Shown: positions 18,301-28,370, numbered from the stretch's first letter. The stretch is 64,000 nucleotides of DNA from Prevotella sp. (GCA_022775105.1 JALFIX010000094.1:1-64000), one strand, 5' to 3'. Made by a program: numbers and translations. The notes: generated from the sequence alone by a model not told the origin.

Positions 18301-19575
18301 GGCACGGGACAGCTCAATATCACATACGCAGGTAATAACACGTGGAGCGAGACTGTGCTTCATGCAGGAACATTGGCTATGGGAGCTTGGAACACATCAT
18401 TCGGCAAGGCTTCATCACCAATCCATGTGACCGGCAATGCCACTATCAGCATGTTTGACAACAACACCACATCTGCCGTTCCATCGTTCGCAAATGCAAT
18501 TACCATTGACAAGGGCAAGAAACTAACCTTCAAGGCAGGTAGTCGATGCAGGGTGGATGGAACCCTAAGTGGCGAGGGAACATTCAGTATCTCATTCCCA
18601 TACGTCAGAGGCGACTTCTATACCGACTGCTCTGGTTTTAACGGTACATTTGAGGTAACATCAGGTCAGTTCCGCCTCCGCAAGGCTCTCGACCTTAAGA
18701 AAGCCAATCTGAAGTTAGGAAGCGGCGTATATGCTGCGGGATTCTCTTCGGACAAGACAGAAGGCTCATATACTCACAACATTGGTTCTCTAACCTCTGC
18801 CGCGGCTGATGCACAGCTCTCCACCGGAATTTGGAACGTGGGTTATCTCGGAACGAAGGATACCTATGCAGGAACCTTCAACGCAAGTGCCACCATCAAC
18901 AAGTATGGTGAGGGAACAATGACTCTCACCGGTGCAAGCAAAGGCAAACTATACATCCACGAAGGCGAGATACTTGCCAACACTACGGCTGCTGCCACAA
19001 CTACAGGACTGATTACTGTTTACGATGGTGCCCTACTAAATGGTACCGGTAAGGTGAAAAACGTGTATGTGCAGAGTGGCGGAACAATCGGCTCAGGAAA
19101 GATGACAATGTCAACGACAAGTTCACTGGTCGTAGAAGGCAATCTCACTATTGAGAAAGGTGGTGTCATCAGAGTGCGCACTCGTTCATCTGCCACAGCC
19201 TCTACCAGCGACGCCCTGAATGTGAGCGGCAACATAAGTCTTACATCTCCGAAGTTTGTCTTCAGGGAATTAAGCAGCAGCAATTCTGTTTCCGAGAATG
19301 CAGTACTTAAGGTATTTAAGGGTAACGGCACAATAAGTCTTACCGGAGAACCGACATTTGAACCTGCTGTTCCTGGTGAAGGTCTTGTATGGGATTGGAG
19401 CGAACTTGAAAACAACGGCACTATCAAGGTAATCAGTAATTCTACAGGTATAGAGTCGATAAGCATGGATGAGGTAGAAGGCAAAATCGTCTATGACCTA
19501 AGGGGATATCGTATATCAAAGGTAACTACACCTGGTTTATATATTATTAATAATAAAAAGGTAAGAATAGAATAA
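15322..19575 (+). CDS. Rhamnogalacturonan lyase-like (PL11-type) catalytic region fused to PATR-type beta-strand repeats and PorSS-like tail; lacks a signal peptide unless the upstream TGA is bypassed
   Basis: 1417 aa from a TTG start; VWPADLNGNGEYDYVVDRNS, YDIDCDGKSEVIIQTSDGTRFWN, GDIIGDWREELILNRE, YYQSPEPGFYLGYDMPRPQLPP; repeat region DLTKNGEGKLTMNITKSDYEGNTIIKGGTMEV; C-terminal IVYDLRGYRISKVTTPGLYIINNKKVRIE. Confidence 0.85.
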   Translation: MAQDPENAKWNVYARKSGNTEYTLLNQQPLDNTNFKTTSSIVPVGTELAVQMIYTHGNETREGKISDAFIVKKQNLRNIYMEIAFNGSPLKNADVSTKFVWPADLNGNGEYDYVVDRNSVNSSRHYLEAYLADGTYLWTIDMGPNEWSSTGQDDQICAYDIDCDGKSEVIIQTSDGTRFWNKTKGEWGLYVNGSATGDTDNDGIIDYTNETKNNAPKYMTVVDGMTGAEKVSVEQQYDDAYNRTNKASLMGDEYNKHVGHVGIFYHDGIHPAIVMEWHTRTKEGRHMYRNSAFAYDFGADGKATNWHQLFMKPTGGATFHQIRIFDADGDGKDEMSSGAYCMDHDGSTLYNTGISHGDRHRTSDIDPERPGLETFSIQQDAPDMLAQILFDAATGEPIKKWYLPAVGDVGRGECLDLDKDHLGWEMFSTMDGYQIFDAKGDKIDGLIGYFPTEGIWWDNELDRERVDTPDGGGYNADIRDFRNGRLIEMAKESDYTIKSSNAKRGKFWGDIIGDWREELILNREIDGVNTGIVGFTTDYTTDINNIYCLQEDPHYRADCTTRGYYQSPEPGFYLGYDMPRPQLPPCMREDDKNMVVGIESGNATVTPRAELENLYLMPVKEQTLTIADGSKLDANSIVWKSQQGKAIISAQGMTAGKFVVSEGELNLQDTELKALVDLRARGTLSGKGKIASISFEGALNNEGCRIKPLPLITIKDNMVIDKKVYVETDIDNGGLVEVEGNVSLNSSLIFTVKSASCNPGKYTLLKYNGTFEGEVSNIKVEGLVGLAYSIIKVEESNGGRIELTIENQRSPYEYIYWNGDKSDTWDYQTGNWESENGGELKFVAGDGVVFGNKSRNSQITINELMPVKSVTFESDLSFTVNGDGGFSGKADLTKNGEGKLTMNITKSDYEGNTIIKGGTMEVKEMADKGLASSIGTGNAGTLQIGKATFIINNSNTSTDREIILTGDTASISVPKGTVSFKGKVSGNGILRKTGTGQLNITYAGNNTWSETVLHAGTLAMGAWNTSFGKASSPIHVTGNATISMFDNNTTSAVPSFANAITIDKGKKLTFKAGSRCRVDGTLSGEGTFSISFPYVRGDFYTDCSGFNGTFEVTSGQFRLRKALDLKKANLKLGSGVYAAGFSSDKTEGSYTHNIGSLTSAAADAQLSTGIWNVGYLGTKDTYAGTFNASATINKYGEGTMTLTGASKGKLYIHEGEILANTTAAATTTGLITVYDGALLNGTGKVKNVYVQSGGTIGSGKMTMSTTSSLVVEGNLTIEKGGVIRVRTRSSATASTSDALNVSGNISLTSPKFVFRELSSSNSVSENAVLKVFKGNGTISLTGEPTFEPAVPGEGLVWDWSELENNGTIKVISNSTGIESISMDEVEGKIVYDLRGYRISKVTTPGLYIINNKKVRIE

Positions 19576-22547
19576 TGAAAAAAACAACTATTATAGTCAT
19601 TGCCGCCCTAAACATCGTGGCGGCGTTCGCACAGCGTTCGCAGAACTTTAATGCCGACTGGAAGATAGGCGACAAATCGGTTACCCTGCCACGGGCATGG
19701 AACGAGGAGTATGCTTTCAAGGTACCTATAGAAAAACTGCCCGATGCGGAGGTGACTTACACCAAGACATTCTTTGCCCCTAAGACTTGGAAGGGAAAGA
19801 AGGTGTTTATCGAGTTTGAGGGCGCAAGACAGGCTGCCGAGGTGTTCCTCAACGGCACGAGAATAGGACTGCATGAAAACGGAGTGATGGCATTCGGATT
19901 CGACCTCACTCCATACATACGCATAGGGAAAGAGAATGTCCTCGAGGTGAAAACCGACAACTCATGGGCATACAAGGAAAAGGGGACACCTACTGACGGC
20001 GAGGTTGTTGCAGACGGCAACAACCTTCCGAACAATACCCTCAGTCCGGCTTCATTTCAATGGAATAACAAGAACTTCAACGCCAACTACGGCGGACTGC
20101 CCAAGAACGTGAAGCTGCACGTGACAGACCGCCTCTATCAGACACTTCCACTTTATTCCGCTCTCGGAACAACGGGTACTTACGTCTATGCCAAGAATCA
20201 CGACGTGAGGGGAAGGAAGGCTATCATACATGCCGAGTCGGAGGTGAGAAACGAGACGGGCAAGAAACAGACTTTTGTATATAATGTGGAAATCATAGAC
20301 CGCGACGGTTCCACTCTGTCAGCTTTCTCCTCAGTTCCTGTCACATTGGACAAGGGCGAGACACGCACTGTCAGTGCTGAGAAGATGGTGGAAGGACTGC
20401 ATTTCTGGTCGTGGGGATATGGCTATCTGTATGATGTGAACACCAGCATAACCGTCAAGGGAAAGGTAATAGACCGGCAGACCACTACTACAGGATTCCG
20501 CAAGACTGCCTTCCGCGACGGAATGACCTACCTTAACGACCGTGTCATGATGATGCACGGATATGCACAGCGCACATCCAACGAATGGCCCGGAGTGGGT
20601 ATGTCAGTGCCGGCATGGCTCAGCGACTACAGCAATGAGCTGATGGTGCTCTCGGGAGGTAATCTCGTGAGATGGATGCACGTGTGTCCATGGAAACAGG
20701 ACATCGAGTCGTGCGACCGCGTGGGACTCATACAGGCAATGCCCGCGGGAGACGCTGAGAAGGACGTGAAGGGAAGGCACTGGGAGCAGAGGGTGGAACT
20801 GATGAGGGACGCCATCATATACAATCGCAACAACCCTTCAATCCTCTTCTATGAATGTGGAAACAAGGGCATCAGCGAGGAACACCAGATGGAGATGAAG
20901 CAGCTGCGCGACAAGTATGACCCGCACGGAGGACGTGCCATCGGATGCCGCGAGATGCTCAACAAGGCGACTTGCGCCGAATACGGCGGCGAGATGCTAT
21001 ATATCAACAAGTCGGCGGGCAAGCCTGTATGGGCTATGGAATATTGCCGCGACGAGGCTCTCCGCCGCTATTGGGATGACTGGTCATATCCCTATCACAA
21101 GCATGGCGACGGTCCTTTGTACAGGGATGCTGACGCCTCGGCATATAATCAGAACAACGACCAGTTTGCCGTGGAGATGGTGCGCCGGTGGTATGACTAC
21201 TGGATGGAACGTCCGGGTACGGGACTGCGTGTATCCAACGGTGGCACGAAGATTATCTTCTCCGACACCAACACCCACAACCGTGGCGAATCCAACTACC
21301 GCACCTCGGGAGTGGTGGATGCCATGCGCCTGCCCAAGGATGCGTTCTATGCACACCAGGTGATGTGGAACGGATGGGTTACTCCCGACAAGTCGATGAC
21401 TCATATCGTAGGTCACTGGAACTACGAGGAATACTGCCGTGACAGGAACAACGGCAACACGGATTTCGCGAAGACCGTATATGTAGTGAGCGACGCTCCT
21501 GTGGTTAAGCTGTTTGTCAACGGCAAGGAGACGGGACGCGACTCCGTGGCTTACCATTTCCTTCATGTATTTGAAAACATAGCCTTCGAGCCGGGAAACA
21601 TCAAGGCTATTTCATATAATGAGGACGGCAAGGCTCTCTCTGAGCATTGCATAGAGACCACGGGCAAGGCTGAATCGCTTCGCATCAGCAATATAAAGAA
21701 CCACCAGCTCGTGGCCGACGGCGCCGACATGGTGCTCTTGGAGATAGATGCTCTTGACGCCAAGGGACGCCGCAATCCCCTCGCCACCAACATGATGCAC
21801 TTCTCTGTTGAGGGTCCTGCGGAATGGATTGGCGGTATCGGCAAGGATGAACAAGGCACCAACTGCATCCGCTCAACGTCTCTGCCATTGGAATGTGGAG
21901 TAAACCGTGTACTTCTGAGAAGCACTGGCGAAGAGGGCATAGTGCGTGTGAACGTTACCTGCGACGGTCTGCCCGCATCATCCATCACCTTCGAAGCCAA
22001 GAAGGATGCCGCAAACGCCCCCTTCGAGTTTGTCAGGGACGAGACTCCCGCAACACCTTCCTACAAGGACATAAAGCGCACCATACAGTGCAAGTCTGCC
22101 ACAGCGGGATGCAACCAGCAGGACGCCATCCGCTCTTACGACGACAGTGAGGACACGGAATGGAAGAACGACGGCAGAATGTCAACGGCATGGATAAGAT
22201 ATGAGCTTACGGAGAAGGCCCGAGTGGATGAGGTGGTGCTCAAACTGACGGGATGGCGCAAGAGGGAGTATCCTCTCCAGATTTTCGCCGACGACACCCT
22301 CGTTTGGGAGGGCAAGACTCCCGTGTCATTGGGTTACGTTCATCTTCCCCTTGCCGCATCCCAACCTGCAAGCAGCATAACCATCAAACTGCAAGGCACA
22401 GCCTCCGACTCCGACAAGTATGGCAATATCAAGGAGCTTGCCGCCCCCGTGGCCAACGAGCTTGACCTCTTCAAGGCCAAGGACGGAGACAAGGTTCGCA
22501 ATGAACTAAGAATAGTGGAATGTGACTTGCTGCAATACACTAACTGA
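19575..22547 (+). CDS. Glycoside hydrolase family 2 (beta-galactosidase-like)
   Basis: 990 aa; jelly-roll N-domain (PRAWNEEYAFK...FEGARQAAEVFLNGTRIGLHENG), DUF4982/Big-like C-terminal region; TAATG overlap with the preceding gene. Confidence 0.88.
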   Translation: MKKTTIIVIAALNIVAAFAQRSQNFNADWKIGDKSVTLPRAWNEEYAFKVPIEKLPDAEVTYTKTFFAPKTWKGKKVFIEFEGARQAAEVFLNGTRIGLHENGVMAFGFDLTPYIRIGKENVLEVKTDNSWAYKEKGTPTDGEVVADGNNLPNNTLSPASFQWNNKNFNANYGGLPKNVKLHVTDRLYQTLPLYSALGTTGTYVYAKNHDVRGRKAIIHAESEVRNETGKKQTFVYNVEIIDRDGSTLSAFSSVPVTLDKGETRTVSAEKMVEGLHFWSWGYGYLYDVNTSITVKGKVIDRQTTTTGFRKTAFRDGMTYLNDRVMMMHGYAQRTSNEWPGVGMSVPAWLSDYSNELMVLSGGNLVRWMHVCPWKQDIESCDRVGLIQAMPAGDAEKDVKGRHWEQRVELMRDAIIYNRNNPSILFYECGNKGISEEHQMEMKQLRDKYDPHGGRAIGCREMLNKATCAEYGGEMLYINKSAGKPVWAMEYCRDEALRRYWDDWSYPYHKHGDGPLYRDADASAYNQNNDQFAVEMVRRWYDYWMERPGTGLRVSNGGTKIIFSDTNTHNRGESNYRTSGVVDAMRLPKDAFYAHQVMWNGWVTPDKSMTHIVGHWNYEEYCRDRNNGNTDFAKTVYVVSDAPVVKLFVNGKETGRDSVAYHFLHVFENIAFEPGNIKAISYNEDGKALSEHCIETTGKAESLRISNIKNHQLVADGADMVLLEIDALDAKGRRNPLATNMMHFSVEGPAEWIGGIGKDEQGTNCIRSTSLPLECGVNRVLLRSTGEEGIVRVNVTCDGLPASSITFEAKKDAANAPFEFVRDETPATPSYKDIKRTIQCKSATAGCNQQDAIRSYDDSEDTEWKNDGRMSTAWIRYELTEKARVDEVVLKLTGWRKREYPLQIFADDTLVWEGKTPVSLGYVHLPLAASQPASSITIKLQGTASDSDKYGNIKELAAPVANELDLFKAKDGDKVRNELRIVECDLLQYTN

Positions 22548-22613
22548 CGAACTGTAAATGCCTTGTAGAGGATAATCACCCGGAATTCCAAAAATTGCAA
22601 ATTGCAATATATG

Positions 22614-23513
22614 TCACTTCCTCGCCTGTCGGTATTCCTTTGGCGACTGTCCCATCGTATTACTGAACAGACGTGAGAAATAATAACAGTCAGATATGCC
22701 AATTTTATGGCATATCTGATTAATTTTCATATCGGTATGGTCGAGCATGACACAAGCCTCCTTTATCTTCATCAGATTGATATAGCTAATAGGGCTATGT
22801 CCTGTCATTTTCTTGAATATCATTGAAAAATGACTTTCCGAATATCCTAAATAGTCGGCAATATCCTTTAGTTTTATCGGTTTTTCCATATTTTCATTCA
22901 TATAGTGTATGGCAGCTGCTACAATGGAATTATCATCCATCTTGTCGCCTATGTCAACGTGCTTTGCATTGCGGAACTGCTGTAGATAACGCAAGGAAGC
23001 AAGATAATAATGCAGTAGGCTTGACACATAGCGCAAGTTTTCCCGCTCATATCCCATGTCAAGAGTTGCAAACATCTCTTCAAAAATATTGTTGCGGTCA
23101 CTTATGCGTGAGTTGATGTTGGGCAAGACATCTTGCGGATGTTGCGCCCCCTCTGCATATATCTTCGCCTGGGCTCCACTGAAATGCACCCAATATATTG
23201 TCCATGGATTGTTTTCATCGGCGGCATATACATGCGCCCTGTTTGCCGGAAGAATAAAGTATTGGTTAGCACTCACCCTCTCTTGTTTTCCACCATCAAT
23301 ACTATACCATCCTGCCCCTTCCACACAGTAGATAAGAACATTACAGTCGATAGCTGTCTGACGGTTGCGGAAATGATGCGTGGCCTTAGGATAATAGCCG
23401 ATATCAGTGATATAGAGACTCGACACAAGTGGGTCAGCCAGTTCCATCTCTATCACCATTGGCGGCAATATAATAGACCTTCCGCCAGTGAATCCGTCCT
23501 TTATTCTTAGCAT
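22614..23513 (-). CDS. AraC family transcriptional regulator (start corrected from 23606 to 23513)
   Basis: Cupin-like N-domain plus C-terminal HTH (IKLKDIADYLGYSESHFSMIFKKMTGHSPISYINLMKIKEACVMLDHTDMKINQICHKIGISDCYYFSRLFSNTMGQSPKEYRQ). The minus-strand TACTTTTG promoter at 23544-23551 lies inside the tracked ORF, favouring the internal ATG (MLRIKDGF). Confidence 0.9.
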   Translation of the reverse strand: MLRIKDGFTGGRSIILPPMVIEMELADPLVSSLYITDIGYYPKATHHFRNRQTAIDCNVLIYCVEGAGWYSIDGGKQERVSANQYFILPANRAHVYAADENNPWTIYWVHFSGAQAKIYAEGAQHPQDVLPNINSRISDRNNIFEEMFATLDMGYERENLRYVSSLLHYYLASLRYLQQFRNAKHVDIGDKMDDNSIVAAAIHYMNENMEKPIKLKDIADYLGYSESHFSMIFKKMTGHSPISYINLMKIKEACVMLDHTDMKINQICHKIGISDCYYFSRLFSNTMGQSPKEYRQARK

Positions 23514-23543
23514 ATTTTCAATAGTGATTTGGTTATTTTGATG

Positions 23544-23551
23544 CAAAAGTA
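23544..23551 (-). promoter_or_regulatory. -7 element (TACTTTTG) for the AraC gene
   Basis: Matches TAnnTTTG on the minus strand, 31 bp before ATG 23513. Confidence 0.5.
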
Positions 23552-23649
23552 ATATATAATGGTAATATATGCAAGCGAATTGACATGATTTAATAATATT
23601 ATCCATTATTTTGTATTGAAAATCTATTTGCCCGATAAAGGAAAAGTAG

Positions 23650-23657
23650 TAATTTTG
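23650..23657 (+). promoter_or_regulatory. -7 element (TAATTTTG) for MFS/DUF5107/GH35 operon
   Basis: Matches TAnnTTTG, about 29 bp before ATG 23686. Confidence 0.55.
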
Positions 23658-23685
23658 CAGTCAAAATAAAAAAAATAATAATGAT

Positions 23686-25023
23686 ATGAACAAGAGATTT
23701 GTGTATTTCATCTGTTTGGTGGCTGCAATGGGCGGCTTGCTCTTCGGCTACGACTGGGTGGTGATAGGTGGCGCAAAGCCTTTCTATGAGGTGTATTTCG
23801 GTATTGCCGACAGTCCCACGATGCAGGGGCTTGCCATGTCCGTGGCGTTAATAGGTTGTATGATTGGCGCCACGCTGTGCGGCAGTCTTGCCGACAGGAT
23901 TGGCAGAAGGTGGCTTCTTATTGTGTCGTCGCTGATTTTCTTCTTCTCGGCATTAGGCACCGGAGCATTCAACAGCTTCACGGCATTCCTCTGCGCACGA
24001 TTCGTCGGCGGCATAGGCATCGGTGTTGCCTCGGGCTTGTCGCCAATGTATATTGCCGAGGTGTCGCCATCGGACATCCGTGGACGCTTAGTGTCGCTCA
24101 ACCAGATGACGATAGTGTTGGGAATACTTGGTGCACAGGTGACCAACTGGCTCATTGCCGACGACATTCAAGGAGGCATTATTACTGCCGACAGTTGGAA
24201 CGCACTGATGGGTTGGCGCTGGATGTTCTGGGCTGCGGCAGTGCCTTCAGCGGCATTCTTCTTGCTTGCCCTTTTCGTTCCGGAGAGTCCGCGGTGGCTC
24301 TTGCTCAAGGGAAGGAGGAAGGACGCTGAGGAAATAATCCGCAGGTTGGGATATGGCGAATTGGAGTTCCCGGAAGACGTTGCTGACAGCAGACCGGCAG
24401 ATGGTGGCATGAAGGCACTCGGGCGACACGCCAAAGTGCTCTCGTTAGGACTATTTATCGCCGTCTTCCAACAGTGGTGTGGCACCAACGTGATATTCAA
24501 CTATGCCCAAGAGATATTCCAGAGTGCGGGATATGAGGTGGGCGACGTGTTGTTCAACATAGTGATAACGGGTATTGCCAACGTGGTGTTCACCATAGTT
24601 GCCATCAACACCGTTGACCGTTGGGGTCGCCGTTCGCTGATGCTTCTCGGTGCGGGAGGTCTCTGCCTTGTGTATCTTGCGTTGGGTTGCTGCTATTATC
24701 TGCAGGTCACGGGAGTGTTTATGATAGTGCTTGTGGTGGCTGCCATAGGCTGCTATGCCATGACATTAGGTCCCTGCACATGGGTTCTCATCTCCGAGTT
24801 GTTTCCCAACAGCATCCGTGCCGTCGCCGTGTCCATCTGCACGTTTGCCCTTTGGGTAGGCTCGTCAACTCTGACATACACGTTCCCGTTCCTCAACTCG
24901 GCATTAGGCAGCTACGGCACGTTCTGGATCTACTCCGCCGTGTGCGCCGCAGGATTCCTGTTGCTCTACAGGCAATTGCCTGAGACAAAAGGAATGAGGT
25001 TGGAGGATATGGGAAATAATTAA
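23686..25023 (+). CDS. Sugar porter family MFS transporter
   Basis: 445 aa; GGLLFGYDWVVIGGA, GSLADRIGRRWLL, VPESPRWLLLKGR, PETKGMRLEDM. Confidence 0.93.
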   Translation: MNKRFVYFICLVAAMGGLLFGYDWVVIGGAKPFYEVYFGIADSPTMQGLAMSVALIGCMIGATLCGSLADRIGRRWLLIVSSLIFFFSALGTGAFNSFTAFLCARFVGGIGIGVASGLSPMYIAEVSPSDIRGRLVSLNQMTIVLGILGAQVTNWLIADDIQGGIITADSWNALMGWRWMFWAAAVPSAAFFLLALFVPESPRWLLLKGRRKDAEEIIRRLGYGELEFPEDVADSRPADGGMKALGRHAKVLSLGLFIAVFQQWCGTNVIFNYAQEIFQSAGYEVGDVLFNIVITGIANVVFTIVAINTVDRWGRRSLMLLGAGGLCLVYLALGCCYYLQVTGVFMIVLVVAAIGCYAMTLGPCTWVLISELFPNSIRAVAVSICTFALWVGSSTLTYTFPFLNSALGSYGTFWIYSAVCAAGFLLLYRQLPETKGMRLEDMGNN

Positions 25024-25054
25024 GGAATTAACTCTTCAATATACAATAAATACA

Positions 25055-28000
25055 ATGGTTAAAGCTTGGAAAGAAACAGTGAGCATACCTACATATAAAA
25101 TAGGTAAGGCGGAGAAAACCCCGATATTCCTCGAGAAAAGAGTCTATCAGGGTTCTTCGGGGGTGGTTTATCCATATCCCGTGATTGAGTCGATATCCGA
25201 CGAGAAAGAAGATGTGGAATACCATGCCGTGTATATCGAAAACGAATATATAAAGGTAATGATACTGCCCGAACTCGGCGGCCGCGTGCAGATGGCTTAC
25301 GACAAGATTAAGCAGCGCCACTTCGTTTATTACAACCATGTGGTGAAGCCGGCACTCGTGGGACTCACAGGTCCCTGGATAAGCGGAGGCATTGAGTTCA
25401 ACTGGCCGCAACACCATCGTCCATCCACATTCCTGCCCGTTGACTGCACGATAGAGGAGAACCGGGACGGCTCGGTCACCGTGTGGGTGAACGAGCAGGA
25501 GCGTATGTTCCACCAAAAGGGAATGGCGGGATTCACACTTCGTCCAGGATGCGCATTCCTTGAGATAAAGGGAGTGCTGTACAACCGCACCGATATGCCG
25601 CAGACCTTCCTCTGGTGGGCAAACCCCGCTGTGGCAGTGAACGATGAATACCAGAGTGTGTTCCCCCCTGACATCAATGCCGTGTTCGACCATGGCAAGC
25701 GTGCCGTGAGCAGTTTCCCTATTGCCACGGGCACTTATTACAAGATGGACTACAGTGCGGGAGTTGACATCTCAAACTACAAAAACATCAAGGTGCCGAC
25801 ATCATATATGGCAGTTAACTCGAAATATGACTTCGAGGGCGGCTACGAGAACGACACCAAGGGCGGCATGCTACACGTGGCAAGCCACCATCTCAGTCCG
25901 GGAAAGAAGCAGTGGACATGGGGCAACGGCGACTTCGGACGCGCATGGGACAGAAACCTGACAGATGAAGACGGGCCGTACATCGAACTGATGGCGGGCG
26001 TATATACCGAAAACCAGCCCGACTTCACATGGCTCATGCCCTACGAGGAAAAGCACTTCACACAGTATTTCATGCCATATAGGGAACTGGGCATAGTGAA
26101 GAACGCCACGCGTGACCTCGTCATGAACATCGACATGGCGGATGGCAAGGCTTGCCTTAAACTGTTGGCTACACGGCGGATGACAGCACGCATTGTGCTG
26201 GCTGACTGCTATGGCAACACCTATTATGAAAAGGATTTAACCATGTCGCCCGAGGAAGTGATGACGGCTGACATAGAAACAGGAAATGCCAAATGGACAG
26301 ACCTGCGCCTCAGCGTGTTCTCCACAGAAACCTCTTACAATAAAATCCTGATGCAATGGCAACCTGAAAGCGACGAACTGCGCCCCGTGCCAAATGCCGC
26401 CGAGGCAGCATTGCTGCCACAGGATATCAAGACCACCGAGCAACTCTACCTCACAGGACTTCACCTTGAACAATACAGGCATGCAACCTATAGTCCAGTG
26501 GATTATTACGAGGAGGCACTCAGGCGTGACCCGCTCGACTATCGCTGCAATAACGCCCTCGGACTATGGTACATACGCAAGGGACGTTTCGACAAGGCTG
26601 AACCATACCTGCGCTTGGCTCAGGAGATTCTGTACAAGAGAAATCCTAACCCATACGATGGCGAGCCTCTCTACAATCTTGGCCTTTCACTGAAATATCA
26701 GGGCAAGGATGACGAGGCATACGCTTGGTTCTGGAAATCCACATGGAACAAGGCATGGGCTGACGCCGGCTATCTTGCAGCTGCACAAATCTCGCTGAAG
26801 CAACACCGTCTCGATGATGCACTCGACGAACTCGACCGAAGCCTCATAAACAATTGGCACAACCACAAGGCAAGGGCATTGAAAGCCACCTTGATAAGAC
26901 TCTACGGCAGAAACGAAGAAGCAATCCAAGCCTGCGACGAGGCACTTGACATTGACCTATTCAATTATGGCGCGCGATATGAGAAATATCTTCTCACCGG
27001 CGACGATGAAGAACTGGCGGAAATGAAGCGATTGATGCACGGTTCTGTCAACAACTACCACGAGCTGGCTCTCGACTATGCACAGGCAGGATGCTGGCAT
27101 GAGGCTATCAGCGTGCTCAACATTGCCGGGGAGGAAGGAGTGGCAAATCCCATGACATACTACTATATGGGATGGGCCAATGCCGAGTTGGGAAATAAAG
27201 CCGACGCTGCCGACAGCTTCAAAAAAGCAGAGGAAATGGATTCGGCATACTGTTTCCCCAACCGTCTTGAAGACATCCTCGCACTAAATGTGGCAAAAGA
27301 GACAAATCCCGGAGGTGCCTTCGCGCCCTACTATCTTGGATGCCTCTACTACGACAAGCGTCAATACGATGAGGCATACGACAACTGGCAGCTCTCGTCT
27401 CAGCTCAATCCCCGGTTCCCAACTGTATGGCGCAACCTCGCCCTGCTCTTGTTCAACAAACAGGACCACCACGACGATGCCTTGCGAAATATGGAGTTGG
27501 CGTTCAGCCTCGACACCAACAACGCCCGTATTCTCATGGAGCTTGACCAGCTCTACAAGCGCATGCAGAAGCCACACGACAAACGCCTGGCTTATCTTGA
27601 GAGCCATCTTAATCTCGTGGAGCAACGCGATGACCTGCTCATCGAATATGCCACCCTGCTCAACCAGACAGGAAAATACCGCGAGGCTAAGGAACTGATA
27701 GACAATCACACGTTCCATCCCTGGGAGGGAGGCGAAGGCAAGGTAACCACGCAATACCAGGTGGCACGCGTGGAATTGGCAATGGAGGCTATAACCGACA
27801 AACGCCATGACGATGCCATACAGTTGCTCACCGAATGTCTCGACTTTCCACATCATCTTGGCGAAGGCAAACTGCATGGAGCGCAGGAGAATGACTTCTT
27901 TTACCTACTTGGTGTCGCATACGAGGGACTTGGCGACATGGCATCTGCTCACAACTGCTATGAAAGAGCTATCGTGGGACCACAAGAACCTGCAGCAGCC

Positions 28001-28357
28001 ATGTACTACAACGACGCCAAACCCGACAAGATATTCTATCAAGGCATGGCACTGCTACGGCTTGGAAGGAAGGACGAGGCAAACGGACGTTTCCACAAAC
28101 TTATCAACTACGGCAAGAACCATATTTTCGAAAAGGTAAAGATGGACTACTTCGCCGTCTCCCTGCCCGACCTTCAGATATGGGAGGACTCGCTCGACAC
28201 CAAAAACAAGATACACTGTCTATTCATGCTCGCCATGGGCTATTACGGTTTGGGCGACAAGGCTACGGCAATGAAATATCTGTCGGAGGTGGAGACGCTC
28301 GACATAAATCATATAAGTGTAATGCAGTTTAAATCAATAATTGGAAAAATAAATTAG
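25055..28357 (+). CDS. DUF5107 domain protein with tetratricopeptide repeats
   Basis: 1100 aa; N-terminal aldose-epimerase-like fold (MILPELGGRVQMAYDKIKQRHFVYYN...GGIEFNWPQHHRPSTF), then TPR-like repeats (YYEEALRRDPLDYRCNNALGLWYIRKGRFDKAEPYLRLAQ). Confidence 0.88.
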   Translation: MVKAWKETVSIPTYKIGKAEKTPIFLEKRVYQGSSGVVYPYPVIESISDEKEDVEYHAVYIENEYIKVMILPELGGRVQMAYDKIKQRHFVYYNHVVKPALVGLTGPWISGGIEFNWPQHHRPSTFLPVDCTIEENRDGSVTVWVNEQERMFHQKGMAGFTLRPGCAFLEIKGVLYNRTDMPQTFLWWANPAVAVNDEYQSVFPPDINAVFDHGKRAVSSFPIATGTYYKMDYSAGVDISNYKNIKVPTSYMAVNSKYDFEGGYENDTKGGMLHVASHHLSPGKKQWTWGNGDFGRAWDRNLTDEDGPYIELMAGVYTENQPDFTWLMPYEEKHFTQYFMPYRELGIVKNATRDLVMNIDMADGKACLKLLATRRMTARIVLADCYGNTYYEKDLTMSPEEVMTADIETGNAKWTDLRLSVFSTETSYNKILMQWQPESDELRPVPNAAEAALLPQDIKTTEQLYLTGLHLEQYRHATYSPVDYYEEALRRDPLDYRCNNALGLWYIRKGRFDKAEPYLRLAQEILYKRNPNPYDGEPLYNLGLSLKYQGKDDEAYAWFWKSTWNKAWADAGYLAAAQISLKQHRLDDALDELDRSLINNWHNHKARALKATLIRLYGRNEEAIQACDEALDIDLFNYGARYEKYLLTGDDEELAEMKRLMHGSVNNYHELALDYAQAGCWHEAISVLNIAGEEGVANPMTYYYMGWANAELGNKADAADSFKKAEEMDSAYCFPNRLEDILALNVAKETNPGGAFAPYYLGCLYYDKRQYDEAYDNWQLSSQLNPRFPTVWRNLALLLFNKQDHHDDALRNMELAFSLDTNNARILMELDQLYKRMQKPHDKRLAYLESHLNLVEQRDDLLIEYATLLNQTGKYREAKELIDNHTFHPWEGGEGKVTTQYQVARVELAMEAITDKRHDDAIQLLTECLDFPHHLGEGKLHGAQENDFFYLLGVAYEGLGDMASAHNCYERAIVGPQEPAAAMYYNDAKPDKIFYQGMALLRLGRKDEANGRFHKLINYGKNHIFEKVKMDYFAVSLPDLQIWEDSLDTKNKIHCLFMLAMGYYGLGDKATAMKYLSEVETLDINHISVMQFKSIIGKIN

Positions 28358-28370
28358 AAGATAAATAATT

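Noticed and set aside
15175-19575. Alternative genetic code (TGA as sense codon)
   Set aside because: Other intact genes in the window terminate at TGA (e.g. 8208-8210, 39312-39314, 63701-63703).
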